A stretch of DNA of 64,000 nucleotides. Source: CAVUQH01 sp963774445. Its GTDB lineage: Bacteria; Myxococcota_A; Polyangia; Haliangiales; Haliangiaceae. The stretch covers positions 186,001 through 250,000 of the forward strand of contig CAVZFC010000022.1 of the NCBI GenBank assembly GCA_963774445.1, given 5' to 3'. How positions within the stretch are numbered: position 1 is the first letter of the stretch; each line of letters opens with the position of its first letter. The translations under genes and the position numbers were made by a program. Shown here piece after piece: positions 53,088 through 62,064 of the stretch. Below the pieces are notes generated by a model. The model saw only the letters and a list, made by a program, of their open reading frames with translations. It did not search any database and was not told the DNA's origin.

Positions 53088-53705
53088 CTAGCGGAAGATG
53101 GCGCCGGCGACGCGGACCAGGTGATCCTCGACCGCGGCCAGCGCCGCCTCGCCGCTGGTTTGCGTGAACAGCTCGAGCTCGCGCTCGCTGGAGATGGCGT
53201 AGCGGGCGACCAGGAAGGCGACGCTCTGCAGGCTCAGGCGGATCTCGGCCGGCGGCCGCGGCACCCGCGCGCCGACCAGCGTCGCGATCTGATCGAGGAA
53301 CGGCACCTGTCCCTTGGCGCGGCGGTCGCCGGGCAGCTCGCCGGCCGACACCACCTGGCGCAAGAGCAGGCGCATCTCGATCTGGTGGGCGCGGGCGAAG
53401 CGGAAGGCGGTGCGCACGGCGTGGTCGACCAGGACGTCGACCGCCTGGTCTCCCGACTCGGCGATCGCCCTGGCCAGCACGGGACGCATGGCGATCAGCT
53501 CGGCGTACATCGAGTCGACGCAGGCGGCGTACAGCTCGTCCTTGCTGCCGAAGTAGTGATGGACCGTGGCCAGGGTGACGCCGGCGGCCGAGGCGATCGC
53601 ACGTACCGACACCCCATCGACGCCGTGCTCGCTGAACAGCGCCAGGGCGCAGGCCAGGATGCGGCGGCGGGTCTCGGCGGCATCGGCGCGGATCGGGCGG
53701 GCCAT
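53088..53705 (-). CDS. TetR-family transcriptional regulator
   Basis: A 205-residue repressor-type protein. The N-terminal HTH (ETRRRILACALALFSEHGVDGVSVRAIASAAGVTLATVHHYFGSKDELYAACV) is a clear TetR domain. The ligand-binding C-terminal half is helical. The gene starts 10 bp from a perfect palindrome (53715-53740), so autoregulation is likely. It is followed by the PhyH gene, which it probably controls, perhaps in response to a lipid or acyl-CoA. It also sits divergent to the rRNA methyltransferase gene. Confidence 0.93.
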   Translation of the reverse strand: MARPIRADAAETRRRILACALALFSEHGVDGVSVRAIASAAGVTLATVHHYFGSKDELYAACVDSMYAELIAMRPVLARAIAESGDQAVDVLVDHAVRTAFRFARAHQIEMRLLLRQVVSAGELPGDRRAKGQVPFLDQIATLVGARVPRPPAEIRLSLQSVAFLVARYAISSERELELFTQTSGEAALAAVEDHLVRVAGAIFR

Positions 53706-53714
53706 GAGTCCAGT

Positions 53715-53740
53715 TAATTAATCAATCCATTGATTAATTA
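53715..53740. promoter_or_regulatory. Palindromic operator of the TetR regulator
   Basis: Perfect 11-bp arms, TAATTAATCAA and TTGATTAATTA, separated by TCCA. It is AT-rich in otherwise GC-rich DNA, between divergent genes and 10 bp from the tetR start. Size and symmetry match a TetR-dimer site. Confidence 0.88.
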
Positions 53741-53808
53741 CAACGGCAAATTTCTAAGTACCGGAAAGCGCGTGGCATTTGCGCATACGGGCGGGCTATT
53801 CTGCCGCC

Positions 53809-54942
53809 GTGGCCGAGGCCGAGCACGAGCTCTTCATCGCCTGCGCGCCCGGTCTCGAGCCGATGCTCTCGGCCGAGCTCGCGGCCGCCGGTCTGCCCGC
53901 CGGCCGCGCGGTCGCCGGCGGCGTCGAGCTGTCGGGCGACCGCGCCACCGTCTACCGGGCCAATCTCGAGCTCGGCCTCGCGCTGTCGGTGCGCCTCCGC
54001 CTGGGGCAGTTCCGCGCCGCGACCTTCGCCACGCTGGTCAACCGCTGTGCGGCGCTGCCGTGGGCGCCGTGGGTCAACCCGGCTCGCGGCCTGCGCATCA
54101 AGGCGACCGCCAGCAAGTCGCGCCTGCGCCACACCGGCGCGATCGCCGAGCGTGTGCTCGCCGGCGCCGGCGCCGCCCTCGGCCGGCCGGTGACCGCCGC
54201 CGCTGCGGGGGAGGGCGCCGCCACCGTGCTGGTGCGCATCGTCCGCGATCGCGTCACCGTGTCGATCGACACCAGCGGCGAGCTGCTCCACCGCCGCGGT
54301 TACCGCCTGGCCACCGCCAAGGCACCGCTGCGCGAGGACCTGGCCCGCGCGCTGATCGTCGCTTCGGGCTGGGACCCGAGGACGCCGCTGGTCGATCCAA
54401 TGTGCGGCGCCGGCACCCTGGTGATCGAGGCCGGGCTGCTCGCGGCCGGCCGCCCGCCCGGCGGCGCGCGCCGCTTCGCCTTCGAAGACGCGCCCGGCTT
54501 CGACGCCGCGCTCTGGTCGCGGCTGCGCGATGCGGCCCTGGCCCGCGCTCCCGCCCACCGGTTGCCGCCGCTCTCGGGGAGCGACCGCGACGCCGGCGCC
54601 GTCGAGGCCGCCCGCGCCAACGCCGCCCGCGCCGGGGTCGACGCCGACTTTGCCGTCGCCTCGCTGTCGGCCGCGCCCGGGTTGGCTGCACCGGGACCGG
54701 CGGGCGCGCTCGTCTGCAACCCGCCGTACGGCGCGCGCATCGGTCGCGGGCGCGATCTTCGCCCGCTCTACCAGCGCCTGGGCGCCCGCGTCTGCGCGCT
54801 GCCGCCGGCCTGGCGCGTCGGCCTGGTCACCGCCGACCCGGCGCTGGCCCGCGCCACGGGGCTGGCGCTGTCGAGCGCGCTGATGACCGACCACGGCGGC
54901 CGCAAGATCTATCTCCTCCGCGGCAGCGCCGGCGCGGAATAG
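53809..54942 (+). CDS. RlmL/Trm11-like RNA guanine N2-methyltransferase
   Basis: A 377-residue methyltransferase. It begins HELFIACAPGLEPMLSAELAAAGL, followed by a THUMP-like segment (about residues 45-150), a common start in this family. The Rossmann domain has DPMCGAGTLVIEAGLLAA (SAM site) and ALVCNPPYGARIG (the NPPY catalytic motif). Proteins with this layout methylate guanine N2 in 23S rRNA or tRNA. GTG 53809 is used because the conserved N-terminus begins there; a TTG 30 bp upstream is in frame. Confidence 0.85.
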   Translation: MAEAEHELFIACAPGLEPMLSAELAAAGLPAGRAVAGGVELSGDRATVYRANLELGLALSVRLRLGQFRAATFATLVNRCAALPWAPWVNPARGLRIKATASKSRLRHTGAIAERVLAGAGAALGRPVTAAAAGEGAATVLVRIVRDRVTVSIDTSGELLHRRGYRLATAKAPLREDLARALIVASGWDPRTPLVDPMCGAGTLVIEAGLLAAGRPPGGARRFAFEDAPGFDAALWSRLRDAALARAPAHRLPPLSGSDRDAGAVEAARANAARAGVDADFAVASLSAAPGLAAPGPAGALVCNPPYGARIGRGRDLRPLYQRLGARVCALPPAWRVGLVTADPALARATGLALSSALMTDHGGRKIYLLRGSAGAE

Positions 54943-55038
54943 TACGGCCGCGTCTTTCGCCTGCGCGATGCGGTTGCTGCCGGCCGATCCAACATCGGGA
55001 GTGACCCCGGCTCCGCGCGGCTGAGGTATGTTCCGCGC

Positions 55039-55365
55039 ATGGCTGATCTGCAGATCGAAGAGCTCGCCGTCGGCTCGGGCGACGAGGCGACGTCCGGCAC
55101 GCGCGTTTCGGTTCACTACACCGGCTGGCTCACCAGCGGGCAGAAGTTCGACAGCTCGCTGGATCGCGGGCGTCCGTTCGAGTTCGAGCTGGGCGCCGGC
55201 CGGGTGATCAAAGGATGGGACCAGGGCGTCGCCGGCATGCGCGTCGGCGGCAAGCGCAAGCTGACCATTCCGCCCGATCTCGGCTACGGCACGCGTGGGG
55301 CGGGCAACGTCATTCCGCCCAACGCCACGCTGGTGTTCGAGGTCGAGCTTCTCGGCGTCGCCTGA
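55039..55365 (+). CDS. FKBP-type peptidyl-prolyl cis-trans isomerase
   Basis: A 108-residue single-domain FKBP of normal size. SVHYTGWLTSGQKFDSSLDRGRPFEFELGAGRVIKGWDQGVAGM covers the active site Tyr, Asp, Phe and Trp positions. PPDLGYGTRGAGNVIPPNATLVFEVELLGV closes the fold. No signal peptide, so it is cytoplasmic. It probably helps fold proteins. Confidence 0.95.
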   Translation: MADLQIEELAVGSGDEATSGTRVSVHYTGWLTSGQKFDSSLDRGRPFEFELGAGRVIKGWDQGVAGMRVGGKRKLTIPPDLGYGTRGAGNVIPPNATLVFEVELLGVA

Positions 55366-55407
55366 CAGGCGCGGCTCTGCCGCTGGATTTGTGGTACAGC
55401 GGGCCCG

Positions 55408-57135
55408 ATGAAGAGATTCACGAGTCGGGCGGCCCTGGTGGTCGCGGTGTGGGCGGGGCTTCTCGGGGCGTGCAACAAGAAGAAGGACAAGGGGGCCGAG
55501 TGGGAGCAGCTCGGTCGCTCGCCGGCGGTGGAGAAGAACCGCGCGGCCGCAACCTCGATCAAAGCGCCGCCGATGCTGGCGCACGTGCCCGCCGACACGC
55601 CGTACGTCTTCGCCATGCTCCAGCCGATCCCGCAGGCGTACTGGTCGCGAACGTGCGACGCGCTCTGTCCGCCGCTGGAGCAGCTCCTGGCCAGCGGCAC
55701 CGCGCTGCCCGGGCAGCGCCGGGGCGACCGGTTGATCCGCGCCATCGCCGGCGAGATCGCCGGCAAGCTGTCCAAGGATGGTCTCGCGTCCCTCGGCCTC
55801 AGCACCGACATGCGCATGGTGATCTACGGCCTGGGCACGCTGCCAGTGATGCGCGCCGAGCTGGCCGACCCCAACGCGTTTGCCGCGACCGTCGCTCGGA
55901 TCGAGGCGAATAGCGGCACCAAGTTTCCCCAGCGCACCCTGACCAACCAGCCCAGCGCGACGCCGTTCTACTACACATCCGGCAGCGGTGAGGCGCTGGC
56001 GATCGGCGTCGTCGGCAAGGAGCTCGTCGCTACCTTCGGACGGACGGGCGCCGTCGAGGCCGAGCTGCCGGTGCTGTTCGGCGGCCAGCCGATGCCCGGG
56101 CCGACGATGGCCGACGGAGCCGCGCTCAAGAAGATCGCCGCCGACCACGGCTTCGCCGGCTACGGCGTCGGCTACGTCGATTTCCACCAGCTGATCGAGG
56201 CCTCCTTGCCGACGCCGATGCCGGTGGCCGCCCCCGCCGGGGCGCCGGCCGCCGCAGCCGGGGCGCCGGCCGCCGATCCGCAGGCCACCTGCCGCGCCGC
56301 CCTCGAGCGCGGCGCCGCGGTCTTCCCCCGTGTGGTCTTCGGCTACGACGAGATCAGCGCCAAGCGGGCGTGGATGAGCGGCGTGCTCGAGGCCGACCCC
56401 GACACCGCCGCCGCGCTGAAGGCGGCGCAGCTCAGCGTGCCCGGGGTGACCTCGCGGATGCCCCAGGGGGCGCTGCTGGTGATCGGCGGCGCCGCAGATC
56501 GCGGCAAGCTGGCGCCGCTCTACCACCGGGCCATGGCGTGGGCGAACCAGGCCTCGGCTGCGTGCGGCGGCGGCGCCCTCGGCGACCTGCAGGACGGCTT
56601 CGCCAACCTGGGCCTGGCCGGCGGCTTCGACCTCGACGACGTGCGCGGCGGCGTGCTGGCGCTGATGTCGATCGATCTCGCCGGCGGTATGCCGCAGAGC
56701 GCCGGCGGTTTTGCCATCATCGGGGTCAACGACGCCGGCACGTTCCTGCAGTCGCTGGGCATGCTGCTCGGCGATGCCGCGGGCAAGGTCGAGCCGGACG
56801 GCAAGTTCCACACGGTCGACCTCGGCCCGGTGTCGAGCTTCGTCAAGTCACCGCTGAAGATCGCCGGCAAGGACGGAGCCGTCGTCGTCGCCGCCGGTGA
56901 CAAGGCGCGCGCGACCGCCGAAGCAGCCACCCGCGGCCCCGCGTCGCCGTCGCCGTTCTTCCTGCTCGCCTACGACGTCGGCAAGCTGCAGAGCCTGATG
57001 GGCTCGCTCATGCAGGCCAGCCCCGAGCTCGCCGCCTTCAACAAGGCGTACGAGAAGCTGTTCGGCCCGGCGATCTTCACGCTGCAGCCGCAGGCGCGCG
57101 GCCTGGGAATCACGGCGCGGATCGATCTGCGCTAG
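55408..57135 (+). CDS. Large lipoprotein of unknown function
   Basis: A 575-residue protein with a lipobox (GLLGAC, about residues 17-22) and a Lys-rich segment after it. The mature part contains a region resembling DUF3352-type proteins (ADTPYVFAMLQPIP..., ALAIGVVGKELVATFG, SVPGVTSRMPQGALLVIGG, LADPNAFAATVARIEA). An Ala-Pro-Gly linker sits near residues 272-292. No catalytic motif was seen. It is expressed from its own start 42 bp after the FKBP gene, and converges with the SLOG gene with a 4-bp overlap. Confidence 0.65.
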   Translation: MKRFTSRAALVVAVWAGLLGACNKKKDKGAEWEQLGRSPAVEKNRAAATSIKAPPMLAHVPADTPYVFAMLQPIPQAYWSRTCDALCPPLEQLLASGTALPGQRRGDRLIRAIAGEIAGKLSKDGLASLGLSTDMRMVIYGLGTLPVMRAELADPNAFAATVARIEANSGTKFPQRTLTNQPSATPFYYTSGSGEALAIGVVGKELVATFGRTGAVEAELPVLFGGQPMPGPTMADGAALKKIAADHGFAGYGVGYVDFHQLIEASLPTPMPVAAPAGAPAAAAGAPAADPQATCRAALERGAAVFPRVVFGYDEISAKRAWMSGVLEADPDTAAALKAAQLSVPGVTSRMPQGALLVIGGAADRGKLAPLYHRAMAWANQASAACGGGALGDLQDGFANLGLAGGFDLDDVRGGVLALMSIDLAGGMPQSAGGFAIIGVNDAGTFLQSLGMLLGDAAGKVEPDGKFHTVDLGPVSSFVKSPLKIAGKDGAVVVAAGDKARATAEAATRGPASPSPFFLLAYDVGKLQSLMGSLMQASPELAAFNKAYEKLFGPAIFTLQPQARGLGITARIDLR

Positions 57136-57602
57136 CGGGCTGCGCCCAGCGCGGCGACCAGCAGCGCGCGCACGTCGTCGGCGATGCCCGGGCAGCCGCT
57201 CGCCCGCGGTCCGGCGACGTTGAGGGTCACAACCGGGTGCTGGTCGAGCCAGCCGCGCAGGGCGCCGGCGGGATCCGGGTCGGCGTCGAGATCGAGGTGC
57301 AGGAGCGGCGTGCCGTGGCGTCGCGCCATCGCCGCGGTCAGCGCGCTGCCGCCGGTCGGCGCGCCGCGGGTCACCAGCAGGGTCGCGTCGGCCGCGCGCA
57401 CGTTGGCCTCGGTTCGCGTGGCGTAGTCGCGCGACGGCAGCTCGGTCAGCGGATAGCGGTCGGGAATGCGGCCGTCCTCGGCGCGACGGCCGCGCGGGCA
57501 GGCGCCGCCCAGCTCGAGGCCGAGCTCGACCGCGGCGTCCAGGGCGCCGCGGTCGGCGCCGGTCTGACCGCCGGAGATGATCCGCGCAGGGCGAGCGCCC
57601 AC
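57132..57602 (-). CDS. SLOG-fold protein, putative molybdenum carrier-like
   Basis: A 156-residue protein with the SLOG/MoCo-carrier signature RIISGGQTGADRGALDAAVELGL, DRYPLTELPSRDY and LVTRGAPTGGSALT. Such proteins bind nucleotides or pterin-like ligands; the exact ligand is unknown. The GTG start at 57602 is one base past the stop of the acyl-CoA ligase gene, so the two are cotranscribed. No molybdenum-cofactor genes are near, so a molybdenum role is only the family name. Confidence 0.8.
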   Translation of the reverse strand: MGARPARIISGGQTGADRGALDAAVELGLELGGACPRGRRAEDGRIPDRYPLTELPSRDYATRTEANVRAADATLLVTRGAPTGGSALTAAMARRHGTPLLHLDLDADPDPAGALRGWLDQHPVVTLNVAGPRASGCPGIADDVRALLVAALGAAR

Positions 57603-57603
57603 G

Positions 57604-59391
57604 CTACTCGGAGTACATCGCTTCGATCTCGTCGGCGAAGTGCTCGTTGACCTTCTTGCGCTTGACCTTGAGCGTGGGCGTCAGCTCGCCATCCTCGATG
57701 GTCAGGTTGCGCGCCAGGATCGTGAACTTCTTCACCTGCTCGACCCGGGCCAGGTGGCGGTTGACCTCGTTGATCGTGCGCTGCACCTCGGCGCGGACCC
57801 GCGCGTCGTCGGGGTTGGGCGCTTCGCCGTTGGAAGCGCCCAGCAGCTTGCGCAGCTCCTCTTCGTCGATGGTGATCAACACCGACAGGAACTTGCGCCG
57901 ATCGCCGATGACCACCGCCTCGCTGATCAGCGGGTTGTTCTTCAGCGAGCCCTCGATGTTTTTGGGCGCGATGTTCTTGCCGCCGGCGGTGATGATGATG
58001 TCCTTCTTGCGCCCGGTGATCGACAGGAACCCACGATGGTCGAAGGCACCCAGGTCGCCCGAGTGCAGCCAGCCGTCGATCAACGCTTCGGAGGTGGCCG
58101 CCTCGTCCTTGAGGTAGCCGAGGAAGACGTTGGGTCCCTTGACCAGGATCTCGTCGTCTTCACCGAGCTTGACCTCGCAGCCGGGGATGGGCTGGCCGAC
58201 GGTGCCGAACTTGGTCGCGCCCGGCATGTTGAACGTGGTCGGCCCGGTGTCCTCGGACTGGCCGTAGACCTCATGGATGATCACGTCGAGGCCGCTGAAG
58301 AACTCGAGGATCTCCTTGGCCACCGGCGCGGCGCCCGAGACGCACACGCGCGCTCGGCCGAGCCCCAGCGCGGGCTTGAGCTTGGACAGGACCAGCCGTT
58401 CGGCGGCCATGTACTGCAGCTCGATCGCCAGCCCGGGTTCGCGCCCCTGGTTGATCAGCGAGCTGCGCTGGCGGCAGAGCTGCTGCACCCAGTCCATGAG
58501 CAGCTTCTTGGCGCCGGTCGCCTCCTTGAGCTTGGCGGTGACGCCGGCGTGGAACTTCTCCCAGATTCGCGGCACGCCGAAGACGATGGTCGGCTGAACT
58601 TCCTTGAGGTTGTCCGGGACCTTGTCGATCGACTCGGCGAAGTAGACGCAGGTGCCGGTCAGGGCCGGGCCGTGGATGGTGAACATCTGCTCGGCGATGT
58701 GCGACAGCGGCAGGTATGACAGGCAGACGTCGGAGGCGCGCGAGCCGACCATCTTCTGCGCGGTGGTCGCCGTCCAGCGCAGGTTCTCGTGCGACAGCAT
58801 CACCCCCTTGGGCGGTCCGGTGGTGCCCGAGGTGTAGATCAACGTCGCCAGGGCGTCCGGCTCGATCGCGTCGAGCCGACCGTCGAAGGCGTCGTCGTCG
58901 ACGTCATCGCCCTTGGCCTCGAGCTCTTCCCACGACATGACGATCGGGTCGTCGATCTTGGGCGCCCCCTGCATCATCACCACGTGCTGCAGGCGCGGCA
59001 GCCGGTCGCCGTCGGCGTGGTACTTCTGCGCCTTGATCTTCTCCCACTGCCCCTCGTCCTCGAGCAGGATCGCGTGGGCCTCGGCATGGCCGGCGATGTA
59101 TTGCACCTCGTCGGAGCTGCAGGTGGTGTAGATGCCGGCGCCGACGCCACCTGCCGACATGGCGGCCATGTTGAAGATGCACCACTCGGGCTTGTTGAAG
59201 CCCAGCATGGCGACCGCGCGGCCGGGCTCGAGCCCGAGCGCGATCAGCGCTTTGCCGACCCGCCTGACCTGCGCTGCGTAGGTCTTCCAGTTGGTCGTCT
59301 TCCAGCTGCGGCCGCGCTTGACCGCGTAGGCGGGACTGAGCGGGCGCGTGCGCGCGGTTGCAAAAAAACGAGCGGGGATGGTGTCTGCCAC
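57604..59391 (-). CDS. Long-chain acyl-CoA synthetase (AMP-forming)
   Basis: A 595-residue adenylate-forming enzyme that activates long-chain fatty acids to acyl-CoA. The AMP-binding motif LIYTSGTTGPPKGVMLSHENL, the VYGQSEDTGPTTFN block and the C-terminal hinge (GWLHSGDLGAFDHRGFLSITGRKKDIIITAGGKNIAPKNIE) are all clear. The length and the PLSHIAEQMF motif fit the long FACL (FadD15/bubblegum) type. GTG 59391 with GGAGGAAG upstream gives MADTIPARFF. Downstream on the same strand is the SLOG gene, one base away. Confidence 0.93.
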   Translation of the reverse strand: MADTIPARFFATARTRPLSPAYAVKRGRSWKTTNWKTYAAQVRRVGKALIALGLEPGRAVAMLGFNKPEWCIFNMAAMSAGGVGAGIYTTCSSDEVQYIAGHAEAHAILLEDEGQWEKIKAQKYHADGDRLPRLQHVVMMQGAPKIDDPIVMSWEELEAKGDDVDDDAFDGRLDAIEPDALATLIYTSGTTGPPKGVMLSHENLRWTATTAQKMVGSRASDVCLSYLPLSHIAEQMFTIHGPALTGTCVYFAESIDKVPDNLKEVQPTIVFGVPRIWEKFHAGVTAKLKEATGAKKLLMDWVQQLCRQRSSLINQGREPGLAIELQYMAAERLVLSKLKPALGLGRARVCVSGAAPVAKEILEFFSGLDVIIHEVYGQSEDTGPTTFNMPGATKFGTVGQPIPGCEVKLGEDDEILVKGPNVFLGYLKDEAATSEALIDGWLHSGDLGAFDHRGFLSITGRKKDIIITAGGKNIAPKNIEGSLKNNPLISEAVVIGDRRKFLSVLITIDEEELRKLLGASNGEAPNPDDARVRAEVQRTINEVNRHLARVEQVKKFTILARNLTIEDGELTPTLKVKRKKVNEHFADEIEAMYSE

Positions 59392-59441
59392 GAGCTTCCT
59401 CCGTCCTTCCGGGGCGTCGGATTCTAGCGCAAAAATGCCAC

Positions 59442-60749
59442 TCAGCGCGTCCACACCTTGGTCAGGTCGCTGGCGGTGGCGTAAACGACCGGGCCCTCGT
59501 CGTTCTCGGCGAGGTTCTCCTCTACCCGGGTCAGCACGGTGGAGAGGGTGGTCTCGTAGTTGATGTTGAAGTTGGGCGGGTGGTAGCCGATGGAGAAGAC
59601 CTTGGGCTCGGTGAGCGGGCCGCCCGGCCAGTTGGCCTCGAAGATCTGCACCATCTCGTCGCTGGAGACGTAGTCGACCAGGATGCCGTTGTCGGGCACC
59701 TCGAGCACGCCCGAGGCCGGCTCGCCCGGCTGGAGGATGTCATCCGACGCCGGGTAGTAGGGCTGGCTGGTGTCGTTGATGGTCGCCCAGTGCTCCATGT
59801 TCCAGGTGTAGAGCACGCCGTTCTGCTGGCCCATCCACTCCTCCATGCGCGCCCAGTTGTTGGCGCTGGCGTTGACCACGAAGCCGTCGTTGGCCAGCGC
59901 CTGCAGCGTGCTCTCGTCGGCGGTCCAGCCGCCGGCGCGGAACGCGGTCGGCTTGTCGAGGCCGTAGGTCGTGAACAGGTCGTCGGCGGCCTGGAGGATG
60001 GTCGTGAAATCCTCGGTGGTGTAGCTCGAAACTTCGACGGTGTAGCCGGTGGTGTCGCCGGCGTCGTAGACGGTTGACGGCATCGTGTGGCAGGGCACGC
60101 TGGTGGTGTCGATGAAGTTGCAGTAGGGGTGGATGTGCAGGCCGATCTCGTCGCCGTAGGTGTCGCGCATCATCTTCACCCAGTCGACCAGCTCGCCGCG
60201 GCGCTGCTCGCTGACCGCCGGATCGGTGAAGGTGTACGGCCCGACGAAGTGGGTCATCTTCATCTTGGGGTAGGCGGTGTGCAGCTCTTCCTGCAGCTGC
60301 AGCGACAGCGGTCTGTTGTTCGACTCGTCCCAGTCGTTCGACACGAACACATAGATCGGATGTGAGCGGCGGAGCTGGCGGCTGGCGAAGGCGACCTCGG
60401 CGTCGGGTAGCGCCAGGAGCAACTCGTGATCGCCGGCGGGCAGGTCGGCGATGTCGATCGGCCCGGCGAAGTCGGCGCCGTCGGCGGTGAGCGAGTAGGG
60501 GCCGTCGCCGTCGATCCAGGCATCGACGCCGGCAGTGCCGGCGGGGCCGGTCACGCGCAGGTTGACCTCGTCGTTGCCCGGCGTCAGCGCGTTGCCGACC
60601 AGGTACCAGTTGCGCAACCCCGACACCGAGTAGGCGGGGTCGTCGGCGCCCGGCGCCGCCGGCGGCTGAGGTTGGCCGCCGCCGCCACCGCAGGCAGGGG
60701 CCGAAACGGCCAGGAGGAGGACGAGAGAGACAATCCTGCGCGGACCCAT
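59442..60749 (-). CDS. Polysaccharide deacetylase-like lipoprotein
   Basis: A 435-residue exported protein with a lipobox (SAPACG, about residues 15-20) and an N-terminal beta domain (NLRVTGPAGTAGVDAWIDGD, about 50-120). The C-terminal part resembles polysaccharide deacetylase folds: IYVFVSNDWDESN (acidic pair near the start of the barrel), GDEIGLHIHPYC (His-x-His) and TAFRAGGWTADESTLQALANDGF. The standard metal triad should be checked before claiming activity. It is 23 bp downstream of the L,D-transpeptidase gene on the same strand. Confidence 0.7.
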   Translation of the reverse strand: MGPRRIVSLVLLLAVSAPACGGGGGQPQPPAAPGADDPAYSVSGLRNWYLVGNALTPGNDEVNLRVTGPAGTAGVDAWIDGDGPYSLTADGADFAGPIDIADLPAGDHELLLALPDAEVAFASRQLRRSHPIYVFVSNDWDESNNRPLSLQLQEELHTAYPKMKMTHFVGPYTFTDPAVSEQRRGELVDWVKMMRDTYGDEIGLHIHPYCNFIDTTSVPCHTMPSTVYDAGDTTGYTVEVSSYTTEDFTTILQAADDLFTTYGLDKPTAFRAGGWTADESTLQALANDGFVVNASANNWARMEEWMGQQNGVLYTWNMEHWATINDTSQPYYPASDDILQPGEPASGVLEVPDNGILVDYVSSDEMVQIFEANWPGGPLTEPKVFSIGYHPPNFNINYETTLSTVLTRVEENLAENDEGPVVYATASDLTKVWTR

Positions 60750-60772
60750 GCCGCGCCTATACCATGTGTCGG

Positions 60773-61924
60773 CTAGTTCGAGCGGCGGATCCGCACCAGG
60801 GTCGGGTGGTCCTCGGCGGTGATCTGCAGCCGCGAAAACCCCGGCGGCATCGCCGGCTGGGTGAAATTCCAGACGTAGCGCGCATCCTGGGGCGACAGGT
60901 TGACGCAACCCTGCGACTTGGTCCGTCCGTACTGCTGGTGCCAGTAGGCGGTGTGAAAGGCGATGCGCCCCTGGATGGTCACCACCCACGGGGCCAGGAC
61001 GTCCCACTTGTGGTGGTAGCCGGGCCGGTTGGTCATGCGCGCGATCGGTCGCTTCTTCTCGATGCGGAACTCGCCCACCGGCGTGGCAGTGTTGGCGGTC
61101 AACACCAGCGTGGCCCAGACCGGGCGCTGGCCCTCGTAGGCGATCAGCAGTTGCTGCGACAGATCGATGTCGATCCAATGCTCGCTGGCGCCGACCTCCG
61201 GCGGCTCCGGCCAGGTGGCGATCGAGACGTAGCGTCGGTCGACGAAGCGGCCGTCGGCCAGCGGCACCAACGTGCGCCGCCCGGCGTGCACCAGCTCACC
61301 GACTTCGCCCAGCCAGCTCTGCGGGTCGACGAAGCCGCGCCCGCGCGAGCCATCCCGCTGATAGACGCGCGCCCGCCGCGGGCCCACGAACGCCAGCCGC
61401 TTGCCCGATGCCTCCGCCGCCAGCGCGTGTCCGGAGAAATCGATCGAGCGCACCACCTGCGCGTCGGCCGCCGGAATCCACCCGGGGTGAACTTTGACGT
61501 AGCGCTCGCCCTTGCGCGTGCGCTCGCCGCGGTACTTGAAGCCGCCCTGACCGGGCAGGTCGATACCGTTGGTGCGGGCCTCCGCGTCGTCCAGCGTCGG
61601 ATACGCGGTGGCGTCCTGGGTGACGACGAAGGTGTACGGCAGCGCGTTTCGCGGGTCGGCGTCTGCCGTCGCCGTCTCGTCGGTCGGTCGCGTATGCCGC
61701 GAGCACAGCCACGCTCGATCGTAGATGCGCAGCCACGCGCCCTTGCAGCGCTTGCCCTCGGCCCTCTCGAGCACCGCGAAGCGGGCGCCCCGCACCACGC
61801 GCCCGCGGCTGTGCCGTCCATCCGGCGCCGTGTAGACCTCGGCCCCGCGGCGGGTCTCCACGACGTCCGCCCGGGCCGCCGTCCCCGCCCAGGCCAGCAC
61901 GCCCACGACCAGCAGCCCACGCAC
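60773..61924 (-). CDS. L,D-transpeptidase (YkuD family)
   Basis: A 383-residue exported protein with a signal peptide ending near ARA-DVV and no lipobox. The N-terminal 240 residues hold SH3-like/beta segments. The catalytic YkuD domain (about 245-360) has IAFHTAYWHQQYG followed by SQGCVNLS, with the nucleophile Cys at about 340 and the conserved His. It crosslinks peptidoglycan (3-3 bonds) or attaches proteins to it. It is probably cotranscribed with the deacetylase-like gene. No lipoprotein attachment partner was identified. Confidence 0.92.
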   Translation of the reverse strand: MRGLLVVGVLAWAGTAARADVVETRRGAEVYTAPDGRHSRGRVVRGARFAVLERAEGKRCKGAWLRIYDRAWLCSRHTRPTDETATADADPRNALPYTFVVTQDATAYPTLDDAEARTNGIDLPGQGGFKYRGERTRKGERYVKVHPGWIPAADAQVVRSIDFSGHALAAEASGKRLAFVGPRRARVYQRDGSRGRGFVDPQSWLGEVGELVHAGRRTLVPLADGRFVDRRYVSIATWPEPPEVGASEHWIDIDLSQQLLIAYEGQRPVWATLVLTANTATPVGEFRIEKKRPIARMTNRPGYHHKWDVLAPWVVTIQGRIAFHTAYWHQQYGRTKSQGCVNLSPQDARYVWNFTQPAMPPGFSRLQITAEDHPTLVRIRRSN

Positions 61925-62064
61925 CCCCCCATTCTACGGGGTACCGTTCCTGTATCGCAACAACCCAGAATCAATCGGTTTTTCAGAGGGCGCGACCAGA
62001 CCTGGACAGCCCGCCCGCCGCTGTACGAATGATCAGACCCCGCTGCTAGGTTGGTCCGTCCGCG

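Noticed and set aside
53734..56811. 1,025-codon minus-strand frame across the RlmL, FKBP and lipoprotein genes
   Set aside because: It crosses three genes with strong plus-strand motifs and has the composition of a GC-rich shadow frame.
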